Position numbers and translations under genes: made by a program. Below, piece by piece: positions 1 to 10,860 of a stretch of 64,000 nt of DNA; position 1 is the first letter of the stretch; each line of letters begins with the position of its first letter. The stretch is from Parasponia andersonii (Eukaryota; Streptophyta; Magnoliopsida; Rosales; Cannabaceae). A model generated the notes under the pieces. That model worked only from the letters and a program-made list of their open reading frames with translations, did not search any database and had not been told where the DNA came from. The stretch lies in NCBI GenBank assembly GCA_002914805.1, contig JXTB01000243.1, forward strand, positions 367,611 to 431,610, read 5' to 3'.

Positions 1-1297
1 AGAGGAGCAATTTTTGAGGAGGTTAATGCTCTTCAAAAGAATAAAACTTGGGACGTAGTAGACATGCCAAAAGGAAAAAGGACCATAATATGCAAATGCA
101 TCTTCACCGTGAAATACAAAGCTAATGGGTCAATTGAGAGGTATAAAGCGAGACTAGTAACTAAGGGATTTATTCCGACCTACGAAATAAATTACCAAGA
201 AACCTTTGCTCTGGTTGCCAAGATGAACTTAGGAAGAATTTTGTTCTCTATTGCTGTTAATTTCAATTGGCCTTTATGTCAATTTGATGTAAAGAATGCA
301 TTTCTTCATGACACTCTTTAAGAGGAAGTCTACATGGATCTAACCCCGAATTTGAAGATTCAAGTAGAAGGAAAGTCTATAGATTGAAGAAATCCTTTTA
401 TGGCCTAAAACAGTCACCAAGAGCTTGGTTTGAAAGATTTTCTCAATTTTTGAAGAAATATGGCTTTACACAGAGTCAAGGAGATCATACACTATTTTTC
501 AAGTGCTCTACACAAAAGAATATCATCTTACTTCTTGTCTATGTTGACGATATTATTGTGACTGAGGACGATGTTGAAGAAATAAAAGAAATGAAGACTC
601 AACTGGAAAAAGAGTTTGAAATAAAAGACTTAATAATGAAGGAAATCCTATTGACAAAGGAAGGTACCAACGACTTATTGGGAAGCTAATCTATCTCTCC
701 CATACACGACCAGACATAGCACATTTAGTGGGAGTAGTTAGCCAGTTAATGCACTCACCAATGGAATGTCATATGGAAGATTTCCAAAGCATTTTGGGAT
801 ATCTAAAGCTACACCGGGAAAAGGGTTGTTGTTCAAGAAAGATGATCACTTCAGTTACAAACAGAAAATCTACATCAAGCTATTGTACCTTCGTAGGAGA
901 AAACCTAGTTACCTGGAGGAACAAGAAACAAAACGTGGTGGTTAGATCTAGTACAGAAGCCAAGTACAGGGCTATGGCTCAAGGGATATGTGAGGTTCTA
1001 TGGATTCAAATGCTTCTAAAGGAACTTAAGCTAGAACCATCCATACCGATGAAGGTATTTTGTGACAATAAGGCCGCAATTAGTATTACCTATAATCCTG
1101 TTCAACATGATCGTACCAAACATGTTGAAGTGGACCAGCATTTCATTAAAGAAAAAATTGAAAATGGTCAAATCACAACCCATTTCGTGACAAGTCATCA
1201 ACAAATAGTTGATGTTCTCACTAAAGGAATTCTAGTTGCTACCTCTGAAGATTTGGTATGCAAACTAGGAATATGCGACATCTACTCACCAACTTGA
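1..1297 (+). pseudogene. Ty1/copia polyprotein 3' remnant (reverse transcriptase and RNase H)
   Basis: Decayed 3' part of a copia-type polyprotein, cut at the left window edge. Three frames carry family landmarks in order: RT start with YKARLVTKG and FDVKNAFLHD (about 64-321); RT core with YGLKQSPRAW and the catalytic YVDD box at 540-551 (384-689); and RNase H with SSTEAKYRAMAQ, FCDNKAA and a C-terminal DVLTKGI (728-1297). Stops and frame changes separate the pieces. Two stretches look deleted: between the FEIKDL motif near 630 and the RYQRL(I)GKLIYLSHTRPDIA segment near 660, and before the DRKSTSSY-like segment near 860. In the living family this polyprotein copies element RNA to DNA; this copy cannot make a whole enzyme. 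A purine-rich tract at 1295-1304 precedes the 3' LTR. The family is certain; exact breakpoints are by eye. Confidence 0.93.
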
Positions 1298-1304
1298 GAG
1301 GGAG

Positions 1305-1543
1305 TGTTGGGGACAAAGACTAGATATCTGGTCTTTAGGAGCTACTTTATTGGGTTTCAAATATTTTATTTATTTCTTGTTTTAGGTATTGTTCCTTGTC
1401 TTCTTGTCTCCCTGTTTTATGGTTGATTTTGTCTTTATGTTTTCTAGTTGGGTTGTCCTATTTATACTTAGCTACACCTTGTACCATTCAAAATAGAAAA
1501 ATATACTTTGTTGATAACCTTAATACAAAGTTCATCCCTTCCA
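1305..1543 (+). mobile_element. Probable 3' LTR of the copia remnant
   Basis: The sequence starts TGTTGGGG directly after the polypurine tract GAGAGGGAG that follows the RNase H stop, the normal position and start of a copia 3' LTR. A T-rich promoter-like body runs to about 1543, where ...CCCTTCCA gives a TG...CA termination. The right boundary is a guess because no second LTR is in the window for comparison. Confidence 0.6.
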
Positions 1544-2815
1544 TAGTAATTTTTGAATCGTTGGAATGAAAGTTCCTTTTAAAAATAAAATCCCCAAAAG
1601 ATAAGTATACTATTCTTGAGTTGTTACAAAACAACAGACTACGGATATGTAATTTGTTCTCTAACATGGAAGGTACTGGAGGAATCAGGTTCCTAAGGAT
1701 TCACTTAAAACTGTGCTTTAATAAACGACAATAAGCACATACATGAACCAATTGTAATCTTGACTTTATTTTCTTTAAACATGATACTCAGAACTCAGAA
1801 CAGTAATGTCACTCAAAATAATTGCTTGTCAACATTACATACGAAGAAAACATTCCATGAGACAGAATTGCAATGCTTATTAAAACGATAAAATCTTACA
1901 GCTCAAGTTGACAGCATCATACATGACATAAAAACCTCAAGACAGAAGCATAATGCCCCCTTCCCATTATCCTCTAGGAGACCTCACTAATCTGTAGATA
2001 ATTATTCAGATTGGTTAATTGGATTTACGAAGGACTCCAAACAAACAAAGATAATTATTCAGATTGGTTAATTGGATTTATGAAGGACTTCTAACAAAGA
2101 AAAACTCATTATTGGGTTCAGAAGTAAGGAAAAATGAACAAACACTTTATAGGTTTAGGATCCGCACCAATTATGATCCCACTCCAATTTTTATTTTTTA
2201 TTTTTGGATAAAAGTGATTTTTCAAAGGACCTAAGAAAGTAGTTGAACTTCTCTATAAAATTCCCTCTTCGTAGTATCCATTCTTTTCCTTTCCTTTTGG
2301 CTATTTTGCACAAAATGATGAGCCAGAGGTCCTGCATATGACTTTAGACCTTAACTTCAAGACAAATCAGATCTAGATCGACTGGGAAGGCATATAAGAA
2401 AACATAATCTAAATATTCGCTTGAAATCAATCCATACTTGAGTCTAACACAAACAAAGGTGAAAAGAAAAACGTATGTGCATTACAATCTGGAAAACTCT
2501 TGTGCAAAGTTAAACTAGGATTGCATTGATTATGCTATCAACGAACCCACAAATTAAAGTTTTTGAGCTAAGGGCTCTTCTGCCCTGACAAACAAAGCCA
2601 ACAACATTTAATCACAATTTAAACCCTCGGTACCATTATTGTTAAAACAAATATATATATATATATATATCGATGACAGAAATGCTTTCAAGTCAAATGT
2701 TGATTCTTTAGTAGGCGATTCAAGTTGAGGACAATCACAAAACAAAAGGGAACAAAATCCAATCCCATAATAAGAGAAATAACAAACGAAGAAAGCAGAA
2801 GACTTTTAAAGCACC
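1544..2815. other. Intergenic stretch and 3' flank of the complex I gene
   Basis: AT-rich with no gene recognised. It contains a 53-bp tandem duplication at 1996-2101 (separate entry) and an (AT) run near 2650-2671. The last few hundred bases probably include the 3'UTR of the minus-strand gene at 2816-3100. Confidence 0.6.
1996..2101. repeat. Two-copy tandem duplication, 53-bp unit
   Basis: The units at 1996-2048 and 2049-2101 both begin AGATAATTATTCAGATTGG and differ at only a few positions (for example TTACGAAGG against TTATGAAGG). This is a recent local duplication in non-coding DNA. Confidence 0.9.
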
Positions 2816-3100
2816 TCATTTGGAGTTGTTGCTGCTGTTGTAGCTCTGTTGGAGGAGGTCATCGTAGGGGTCCCTACGACCAGGAACCTGGCTAATCTGA
2901 GCATCCCAACGAAGCTGCGCATTGTGGCGTTCGAAGGTCCAGAACCCGTAAGGACGAAGAGGGTAACTCCACATCTCCTTGGTCTTGTTGCAGCGGTCCT
3001 TGACAGCATATAGATGCTCCCTGAATTTCCTATCCCTCTCCTTTGGGTCCTCCATCAACCTCAGTACCAAATTCTCAGCAAACTCCATTATGAAACCCAT
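2816..3100 (-). CDS. Small complex I subunit, plant P1-like (At1g67350-type), 94 aa
   Basis: Single coding exon on the minus strand: ATG at 3100-3098, stop TGA at 2818-2816. The protein starts MGFIMEFAENLVLRLMEDP, is rich in charged residues in the middle, and carries the conserved block YPLRPYGFWTFERHN followed by GRRDPYDDLL. From memory this matches the small plant protein At1g67350, reported as the plant-specific P1 subunit of mitochondrial complex I; family length is also just under 100 residues. A 5'UTR intron is inferred: donor GTAATT at 3568-3563 after a non-coding exon at about 3569-3650, and an acceptor just before the ATG (3111 or 3104). In Arabidopsis the neighbouring locus At1g67340 is an F-box/MYND gene, and such a gene lies next to it here. 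The protein match is strong; the function rests on remembered proteomic assignment. Confidence 0.85.
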   Translation of the reverse strand: MGFIMEFAENLVLRLMEDPKERDRKFREHLYAVKDRCNKTKEMWSYPLRPYGFWTFERHNAQLRWDAQISQVPGRRDPYDDLLQQSYNSSNNSK

Positions 3101-3168
3101 ACTCTACCCCCTTACTAAACAACCTAACTCCAAAAATTCATAATTTTCATCGATCATTGTTAAATTTA

Positions 3169-3173
<5 letters not shown>

Positions 3174-3233
<60 letters not shown>

Positions 3234-3415
3234 CACTCAAATGTGAGAGAAAATTGAGTAGCAACTAGCAGGTACGTATACGTTTAACCAATTCATTTGG
3301 TAAGTTATCGATTATTTTGGAATCGAACGAATACTTTTAATTATTTTCTCACAGTTACTCGATAGCCAAACAGATCAAATGGCTACGGGAGGGAAAAACC
3401 CTAGACAACGCATGT

Positions 3416-3447
<32 letters not shown>

Positions 3448-3465
3448 TATATATATATAAATAAT
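3174..3465. repeat. (AT)n microsatellites inside the 5'UTR intron
   Basis: Two long AT-dinucleotide runs, about 3174-3230 and 3418-3463, lie in the inferred 5'UTR intron of the complex I gene. They are likely length-variable and prone to hairpins. Confidence 0.9.
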
Positions 3466-3716
3466 TACAGTGATTGAGAAATCGATACAATAGGAGTTCG
3501 TGTTAAAGTCTATGAAGAAAAAAATTCGATAAAAAATTCGATTCTGTTGTTTTGATTTGAAGAATTACCTGGTTCCAAAGTTGAAGCTTCTACAAGATGC
3601 TTAGACTCTGTCTGGCAGATCGATTTTGGAGGAGAATACAATAGTGAAAGCACGTATCATCCACTCTTTCACTGGGGACCGCCTATTGAGCCCGAGGCCT
3701 ACTAGCTTAAACCAAT

Positions 3717-3779
3717 TGGGCCTTGCGGGGTCCACATCACCCACTTTGGGCTAATCCAACTTCCATTTATAGATGGGCC
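3717..3779. promoter_or_regulatory. Cluster of site II (TGGGCC/T) elements upstream of the complex I gene
   Basis: Three plus-strand TGGGCY motifs lie in 63 bases: TGGGCC 3717-3722, TGGGCT 3747-3752 and TGGGCC 3774-3779. They sit 70-130 bases upstream of the inferred first exon of the minus-strand gene. TGGGCY 'site II' elements are established in promoters of plant nuclear genes for cytochrome c and other oxidative phosphorylation components. This fits the complex I call; activity here is inferred. Confidence 0.65.
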
Positions 3780-3953
3780 TTCAATGGACCCAAGGAATTA
3801 GAACGATTAGCGGTTTGGCTGCGGGTAGCAGATTCATAGCAGTTCTTATGAAAAAAGAAAAAGAGATATACTATTTTTTTAAGAAGTGCCATTTGTAAAA
3901 GAAGTACCACATGAGGATTAAGTAGCCCAATATCACTTTTTAAGACATATAAA

Positions 3954-4365
3954 GAGAAATTTACGTCTAATATCCATTTTTAAAACTTATTTTCATAAAA
4001 CCCGATTTTAATTTTGGCTTCAAAAATACCCTTTTTATAATCCACATTTCAAAAATATGAGTGGTCTACATTTATGATGTAAATTTTATCCATAAGGCAC
4101 ACATTTTATGTGTAAAATATATAAATGGTATACATTTATAGTATAAATATTTACTATGGTTTACATTTTAAAATGTGTTCTAATTTTTAGAGTAATATTT
4201 ATTTATGAAATATAGACTATAGTATATATTTTATGCATTAAATATATATTGTGATCTACATTTCATGTGTAAAATAGTGGTGGTTTATATTTCTTAAAAA
4301 ATAACTGTAAAAATGAGTATTTATGAAAATATAGTTTTGAAAATGGATATTTATGAACTTTTCTC
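3954..4365. mobile_element. Mutator-type MITE, copy 1
   Basis: A 412-bp non-coding element whose ends are inverted copies of each other over about 55 bases. The left end reads GAGAAATTTACGTC then AATATCCATTTT; the reverse complement of the right end reads GAGAAAAGTTCATA then AATATCCATTTT, and both continue with TTTTCATAAA. Near-identical 9-mers flank it: ACATATAAA (3945-3953) and AAATATAAA (4366-4374). Long terminal inverted repeats, a terminal G and a 9-bp target duplication are the hallmarks of Mutator-like elements. A second copy is at about 60142-60525. No transposase is present. Confidence 0.8.
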
Positions 4366-4848
4366 AAATATAAATCAAAGTTAACAACAATTTTTAAATA
4401 ATTTGTTAACTATCATTTTCAGTAGATAAATTTCTCCCTATGAACTAATTAAGATATATTAAAAAAAATGAAAGAGAAAAAGTGTTAAAATTAAGAAAAT
4501 TGTAAAGAGTGTTAAAATTGAAAAAACGGTAACTAATATTGTTCTTTACAACTGCTATTTATGAAAGCACCTCAAGATTCACGTGGGTTAGAGGTAAATC
4601 TAAAAAGAAATTTCATAGATTCATAAACTTATTGAAAGAGTATAATAAATTGACATGTTCTTTTAAATTGCATAAAAAATGGACAGCCACTTCTATTTTT
4701 CAACAACATCCTCGTAATCAATTTCTTTTATATTTCACGTCTCTTGTCGTGTATGGAATCCAGTCAAATTTTTTTCTACCTATCCATAAGTAATATTTTT
4801 AATCGTTGGATTACTATCTAACGGCTATCATGATTTGAGTCATTAGAA

Positions 4849-4883
<35 letters not shown>

Positions 4884-7800
4884 CACATTACTTAATGTTC
4901 AAACTCCCATTATAAAAAAACGTACAAAATGAATTTTAATTGAACAAAATAATATCTATAGATAAGTATAAAAAAAATACTGAATTAGTGCCCTATATCT
5001 TATTAAAATTAATAATATCTCTAATGGACATGCTAAATACTATGTTAATGCTAAATTTTAGTATTTGACTGTTGAAAAATAGGTCTCCAATAGTGTATTA
5101 TATTTCGCATAGTTTTTAGTACGTGCTATTTACTATGTCAAATATAACACCGAATAACATATACTAAATTTTAGCATATAATTTTATTTACAATATTATC
5201 ACTATTTTAAATATAAAATATTCATATGTTTCAAAATATTATCAAAATTCAACGTATTTTATATAATATCTTTCATTATATTTTATTTAGAAGTTTATCA
5301 TTACTAAATTATAATAAATTAAAATTAATAAGAGAATAAAATTTTATTTATATTTTTTTATTGACTAGTTTATTCATTTATGTAGAACATGAGTATTTCT
5401 AAATTAAGCTATGAAGTTAAATTGTTGTAGGTTGATAAAATAATAAGAGTTAATAGTAAAAAAAAAATGTATTTTATACATAAAACTAATGTTTAAAATA
5501 CATAATATTATTTTTTTTAGTATATATATATTAAAATAAAATTCAAAAAGTGCATGCTAAATTTAGCATTAAAATACCCATTTTAAGGATATTGTACTGG
5601 AGATGATCTTAGTGAATCTGACATATCCCATCGTTTTCTATTGTATAATACCTCACAGTTTTAGCCAAAAAGGCAGTAACTCCTCCTATTCAAATTATTA
5701 CAATGGTTAAAGTTAGTGAAAGTATGTTTTGAGAAGGGAAAACCCAAAATCTTAAATAAGCTTCTCATGTTTTTCTCTAATTAATGATATTTCCTTTTCC
5801 GTGAGCCAAAAAAAAAAAAAGAGGAAAAGGCAAAAAAGCTTCTCATGGCTTCTCAGTAAAAGCTGGCGATTTATAACCATGCCCTTAAGAATTTGAGCTG
5901 TGGACTTATTACCAACAATTTTGGCTACTTAATCTAACTGCTACTCTAGCTGACGGAAGACTTGCAACTTTTAAGTGTAGCTTAGGAGGTCGCTATGGTT
6001 TTAGAGTGGCTAGAGTGCATTTATGCAACCAATCTCATAAAGATACATCTAAATCTATACAATCAATTATAGAGTATCAGAGTGGCGTAAAATTACTAGT
6101 AAAAGCAAGAAAAATATAAATAAAAGGAGACATGATTACTACTGTCCAGCAGAAACAAAATTTAAAAATAAAAAATATAAAAAATTGTTAGTTCTAACTA
6201 TAGGGGTTGAATTATTAGCTTTGTCATACGAGGCAATAAGAGTGATACCATGATAAAATTTGAATATTATTTTATTTTTTAATTTTAATTTTGCAGTGAC
6301 AATAAGACAAATAATATGGACTGTGAATAGGTATAGTATTGTGATTCTGTATTTGGTGCGGTCCAAAACTAACCAGCTACAAGTACCAGATTTGCAAGAA
6401 AAGAAAGACAAATATATATATATATATAGCACTAATTCATTAGGTATTTTCTTTTTACTTGTTTATTAAAATTGGTCAGATATGTTTTTTTTATAATAAA
6501 AAATGAGAGAAATATTAAATAATGTATATTTATTATTATTATTATTATTATTTTCAATTACTCAAATTATAATAGACGTTGGATCATTCCCTGTAGATAA
6601 ATAAATAAAAACTATCAAATTGGCAACTATATATATATATTTGATAAAAACGGATTCTTCGAGAGAATATGTTACTCAAAACTTATAATATAAGTACAAA
6701 AATTATAATTTCACACTCCTCGAACAAGGAGATGAAACAATGGATCACAAATACAATAAGAATAAGATACGTAGATTATCATGATTATCCAAGAGAAATA
6801 GAAAATAAGAACCAATATGTCGTGGCCTTCAACACTTGCTCATTAATGTGTTCATGGCAGCCTAAATTCCGTAAAATCAATGCTAATTGAGATCTATGCT
6901 TATAAAAAAAAAAAAAGACATGTTCATTAACATATCTAAATCAGAGAAAAAATCTTCAATTTAGAATCAGGTGAACGAACTTAAATCTATACAAAAGATA
7001 GTACTGTGTCTAGATTTAGAGATGAGATTATTAAAACTAAAAAATTGAAAAAAAAAAAAAAAAAAAAACATAGAGGAAGAGTAGGAGGAGGAAGAAGAAA
7101 ATGGGGAAGGAAGGCCGGAGACAAAAAAAAAGGAGACTCCCTCTTCAACCTACATGAAGAGCAATGCTGGGTTTGATTAGGTGGAACCACCGGAGGGAGG
7201 AAAGCAACTGGCTGGAGGAGTCCAATCAAGACAAATATTTGAAAGAGTAAAAAGCCACATTAAATTTCAGAAATAACCTCGGAAAGGACTAGAAATTGCA
7301 CATAAATAAAAACTGGTAAAAGAATTCATTTACACATCCATAAAACTGATAAAAGTCGTGTTATTAACAAAAGAGCAAAACGATTGCAAAAAAATTATGA
7401 CTCTTCAATATTGAGACTTTATTTGATTACATGCCGAGTAGGAGTACGTGCCGTTTCTCAGACCTAACCTTGTCACTTTTCGGAACAAACTACAAGGTCC
7501 CACTCCTCAATCAAATATATAGACAATAACAATAAGCATATAAATAGGATAATACACCATTCTAAGCTAGAATTTTATTTTTGGGTTAACATTTTTACCT
7601 TTTTTTTTTCCCTCTTCTTTCCTTTAATCTCTTCTGCAAGCTTCTGCCAATCCTCAGTCCTAATTGAAAAAAATTGTTAGAGCAGATTTGCTTTCAATGT
7701 CAGTTGGATTTCCAAATCAGAATCAAATTTTTATACCTAGGCTAGACCAATTATTATGTTTTAATATAAATAAAAAAATGAGGAAAAACCAATTGAGATT

Positions 7801-9107
7801 AGTTCAGTTGGTCCAAGAATTAAGAGATATGTGTGTGAGTTTGGAGGATAAGAATTTCAAACTTTAGTAAAGTAGGTGTGTATTATTTTACTTAGTAAAT
7901 TAAGCTCCAATTTATTAAAAGAAAAAAACAAAAAGGAGAAAGAATCATTATAAAAGGAAAGAATAAGTGCACTACCACACTGAGATGCTTTTTTGAGGCC
8001 TAATATATGTATTGCTATTATTTTCTTCCCACTCAATTGGCATATTTTTACCTATAAAACTTTACCCTTTTTTTTTCCCTCGTTAAAGAACAACCATATC
8101 CCACCGATATGCAAATTGCATGTCCCTCATTCCCACTACTCACTCCATTTTCCTTTCTCTTTTGTTCCTCTTTTCCCTTTACTTGCTGGTCAATCACTAA
8201 AATGTGTCTGACCCTTTTTGACTACCTAAAAGCCAGAAAAGAAAGTTGGGCTGAAGATGGCAGAATAATGCAGAAACATACCTTTTAAAAAATAAAAATA
8301 AAAATAATACAGAAATAAAATATTTAGTACCGTTGGAGCATTCCCACTCCCCACTTACTTGCTTTCCCAACTGGCTCCCTTTGACCTTCAGAGCCCCCCC
8401 CCCACCCCCCCGGGGAAAAAAGAAAAAAAAGAAGAAACTGTACTCAAAGCTGTAAGTTGAATTTGAAATTGAGAGCCTCTTTCTTTACCTCAAAGTTAAA
8501 GACTTTAAAGAAAATTTTAAATGAGAGAGTACTATATTGGACTATTGTTAGCTGTGTTATATATATCCAAATCACACATTTGAAAGAAGGTTCTTGTCTG
8601 GCCCAGTTGCACCCTTAAGGTCCTAAAGGGTACTAAAACCGCGATCAAACCAGTCCACAAACTTAAATGACTTCCAATAATTTTCATCAAGTGGGTATTG
8701 ACGATTTTCATTTCTAATAATTTGCAAAAATTTATATAATGTAAATACAGTTTCTATAAATTAAAAGAAATTTGGATTTTAATTTTACCGTAATTAAGGC
8801 TGACATTTGCTGCTCTATGGTACGAAAGAAAGGTACAATTAAAAAAAAAAAAAAAAAGCCCTCCGTCGCTTTACCGAAACCCCCTCTATACATCAACTAG
8901 GGGAACAAAACTCCGTTCCATCCAACGGCCACGATTAACTTAATCTATGTTTGCACCAAAAAAGGCCAACCTTGTTTCCCTCGCAGTAACAGTCATCTAC
9001 CGCTCACTTTCTCTTCGGCTTTTTGTCTGGATAAAGATTCCCGTAACTTGAATATTTCCGTTACCGTTACGGTAACAGTCAAAAGTTACCTGGCCTCAGT
9101 AACACTT
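4366..9107. other. Long AT-rich intergenic region
   Basis: No gene recognised on either strand. Contents: an (ATA/AAT) run at about 4850-4880; a possible MITE at about 5014-5612; AT runs near 6410-6430 and 6630-6640; a (TTA) run at about 6530-6551; poly-A tracts at about 5809-5820, 6904-6916 and 7049-7069; and a C-rich tract at about 8395-8412. Open frames here are short, low complexity and without recognisable domains. The last part, up to 9107, probably contains the 3'UTR of the F-box gene. Confidence 0.7.
5014..5612. mobile_element. Possible degenerate MITE with TAAATTTTAG palindromes
   Basis: The right side ends near 5612 with GTACTGGAGATGATCTTAG, a form often seen at ends of plant DNA transposons. 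The left side has a weakly matching inverted version (ATCTCTAATGG near 5016). Palindromic motifs related to TGCTAAATTTAGCA occur near 5049, 5163 and 5554. Boundaries and superfamily are unsure. Confidence 0.35.
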
Positions 9108-10625
9108 TTAGCTATCGGCCATGACGTCATCACCACCATCGACGGCTCCGTCAACATCATGAGCGTCGCCGTCACCGTCTTCGTCGAGCCACCGTTCCAC
9201 AGGGGTGCACTCGACCTTGTGGCGGAGCTTCCAGTCAAGAGCCTGACACGCGCGTGAGCAGTAATTAACGGCACCACAAACCGAGCACCGACGAAACTCG
9301 TGCCTCCTCGTCTCAGGCCTACCGCACCCCACGTGCGAACACAGCCTCAGCCCGTTTCCGGGCGACCCGCCGCGTGCGGCGAACCACTCGGCCATGAACC
9401 GGCTCGCCGGGTGCGCCTCCGGGGCGGGCACGTTGCAACCGAAATCGCTCAGAAGCGGGCAACCCGACCCGCTCAGGTGCCGCAGCTGCGGGTGAGGGTG
9501 CGGGAGTGGGCTCCACGTAAGCAACTGGCGCGTGGGGATGCCCGAAACGGCAGCGGAGGAAAACACCGACGCCAGCTCGCGCGCGTTGGCCTGGACGAGA
9601 AATCGCCGTCCTTCCGTGATGTTCTGGCGGATGCCGTATCCGTCTTGGAGGCAGTGCCCGAGCTCGCGGAGCGCGTCTATGTGGCCAAGGAAGGCGGCGC
9701 GTGCGCACAGAGCCACGCCCGCTCGCAAGTCCTTGTCGTTCTTCGAACCACCGCTCCCGTTGAACTGGATGACGGCGAGTGAATACAGAGCCGGCGCGTG
9801 GGAGCTAATCGCGGCCTTGGCCATGAGCGAGGCTCCGCTGCCTCGGTTTTGCAAGCAGTAAAAACGAATCTGATAGAGCAGAATAAGGGAAGAAATGGGG
9901 CGAGTTAATGCCATAAATTAATTCCGGGAATGTTCATATATTTTATCAATTTTAGATATTAAACTAAATCTTTATATAAATATAAATATAAACTTACCAT
10001 GCCGAGTGTGTAACAGGCCTCGACGTTTCCGGCATCGGAACACTGTTTCAGGAATCGGTGAGTCGACTCAGACCAGTTACTGGCCTTAACGGAAAACGTT
10101 TTCTGCGAAGCTTTGGACAATACCATTGAGTGGAGACCCAAGCCGTTTAATCTTTTGCATCTGTTTCATGCAATTCCACTCAGTAACGTTAGATTCAGAA
10201 ACCATCAAATCCAAATACCATATTAGACAAAGCAAACAGGAATTTTTATTTTAAAACTCCCATACCATACGCCTGAATTCCGAAACGGAAGACGAAAAAG
10301 AGAAAAAAAAAAAAACAAAAACAAAAACAAAAAAACAAGTAAGCACGTACGTAATCAAGACGTTGATAAAATCGGAAGGGCAACCGGCGGTGGAGCTAAG
10401 TTTGGTGAGAATAGAGATGACAAGGTCATCAGGTAATGAATCGAAAAAGTCAGAGCCGTCAGAGGTGGAAATATCCGGTGATGTTCGAATCTTTTTCCGG
10501 GAATTAATATTTGTTTCTGCGACTAATTCCTTTCTCTTGTTGATTAGCTCTATTTTTTCCAAAAACATGTCTCCTCTTCCTCCACCAACTACTCTTGGGT
10601 AACAAAAGCCTCTCCTTGTTCTCAT
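9108..10625 (-). CDS. F-box protein with MYND zinc finger (At1g67340-type), 399 aa
   Basis: Three exons: 10625-10351 (donor GTACGT), 10160-9998 (donor GTAAGT) and 9869-9108 (stop TAA); 1,200 coding bases join in frame. The F-box, residues about 60-100, starts FFDSLPDDLVISILTKL and would bind a SKP1-type adaptor in an SCF ubiquitin ligase. The middle, about 125-240, looks like Sel1/TPR-type helical repeats (NVEACYTLGM, APALYSLAVIQFNG, IDALRELGHCLQDGYG). A MYND-type zinc finger lies at about 323-368, ending CSRACQALDWKLRHKVEC, and the tail is strongly acidic and Asp-rich. MYND fingers usually bind proline-rich peptides, so this part probably selects partners. The last exon is far more GC-rich than its surroundings, which produces spurious long open frames on the other strand. 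The family match is strong; the substrate is unknown. Confidence 0.92.
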
Positions 10626-10719
10626 ACTTGTTGTGACTTGTGAGGTTGTCTTTCTCTTCCAATCTCTTATACTCTTAAACAGAGATAGAAAGAGGCCAAA
10701 GAAGAGTCTGAAATCCTTG

Positions 10720-10750
<31 letters not shown>

Positions 10751-10860
10751 TATAACCAAAGAAAGAGAGAAGGGAGCGCCTCTCCAACAACAGCGACACA
10801 GCCGAATGCTTATCAAATATATATGTATATATAAATATGTCTGTGAGCCCAACTAATAAT
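10626..10860 (-). promoter_or_regulatory. 5'UTR and core promoter zone of the F-box gene
   Basis: Upstream of the ATG at 10625 is a purine/pyrimidine-biased leader and then (TA) stretches at about 10721-10755 and 10818-10840. Either could serve as a TATA region for minus-strand transcription. No transcription start can be fixed from sequence alone. Confidence 0.35.

Noticed and set aside
2641..2700. AT run as a possible promoter TATA box
   Set aside because: It lies downstream (3') of the minus-strand gene and is simple repeat sequence.
4539..4793. An 84-codon frame
   Set aside because: Low-complexity, Lys/Phe-rich, no family resemblance, and no splice or start context.
9300..9861. Long plus-strand open frames of 109-160 codons
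   Set aside because: They lie opposite the GC-rich last exon of the F-box/MYND gene; the minus strand encodes the recognisable zinc finger, so these are shadows.
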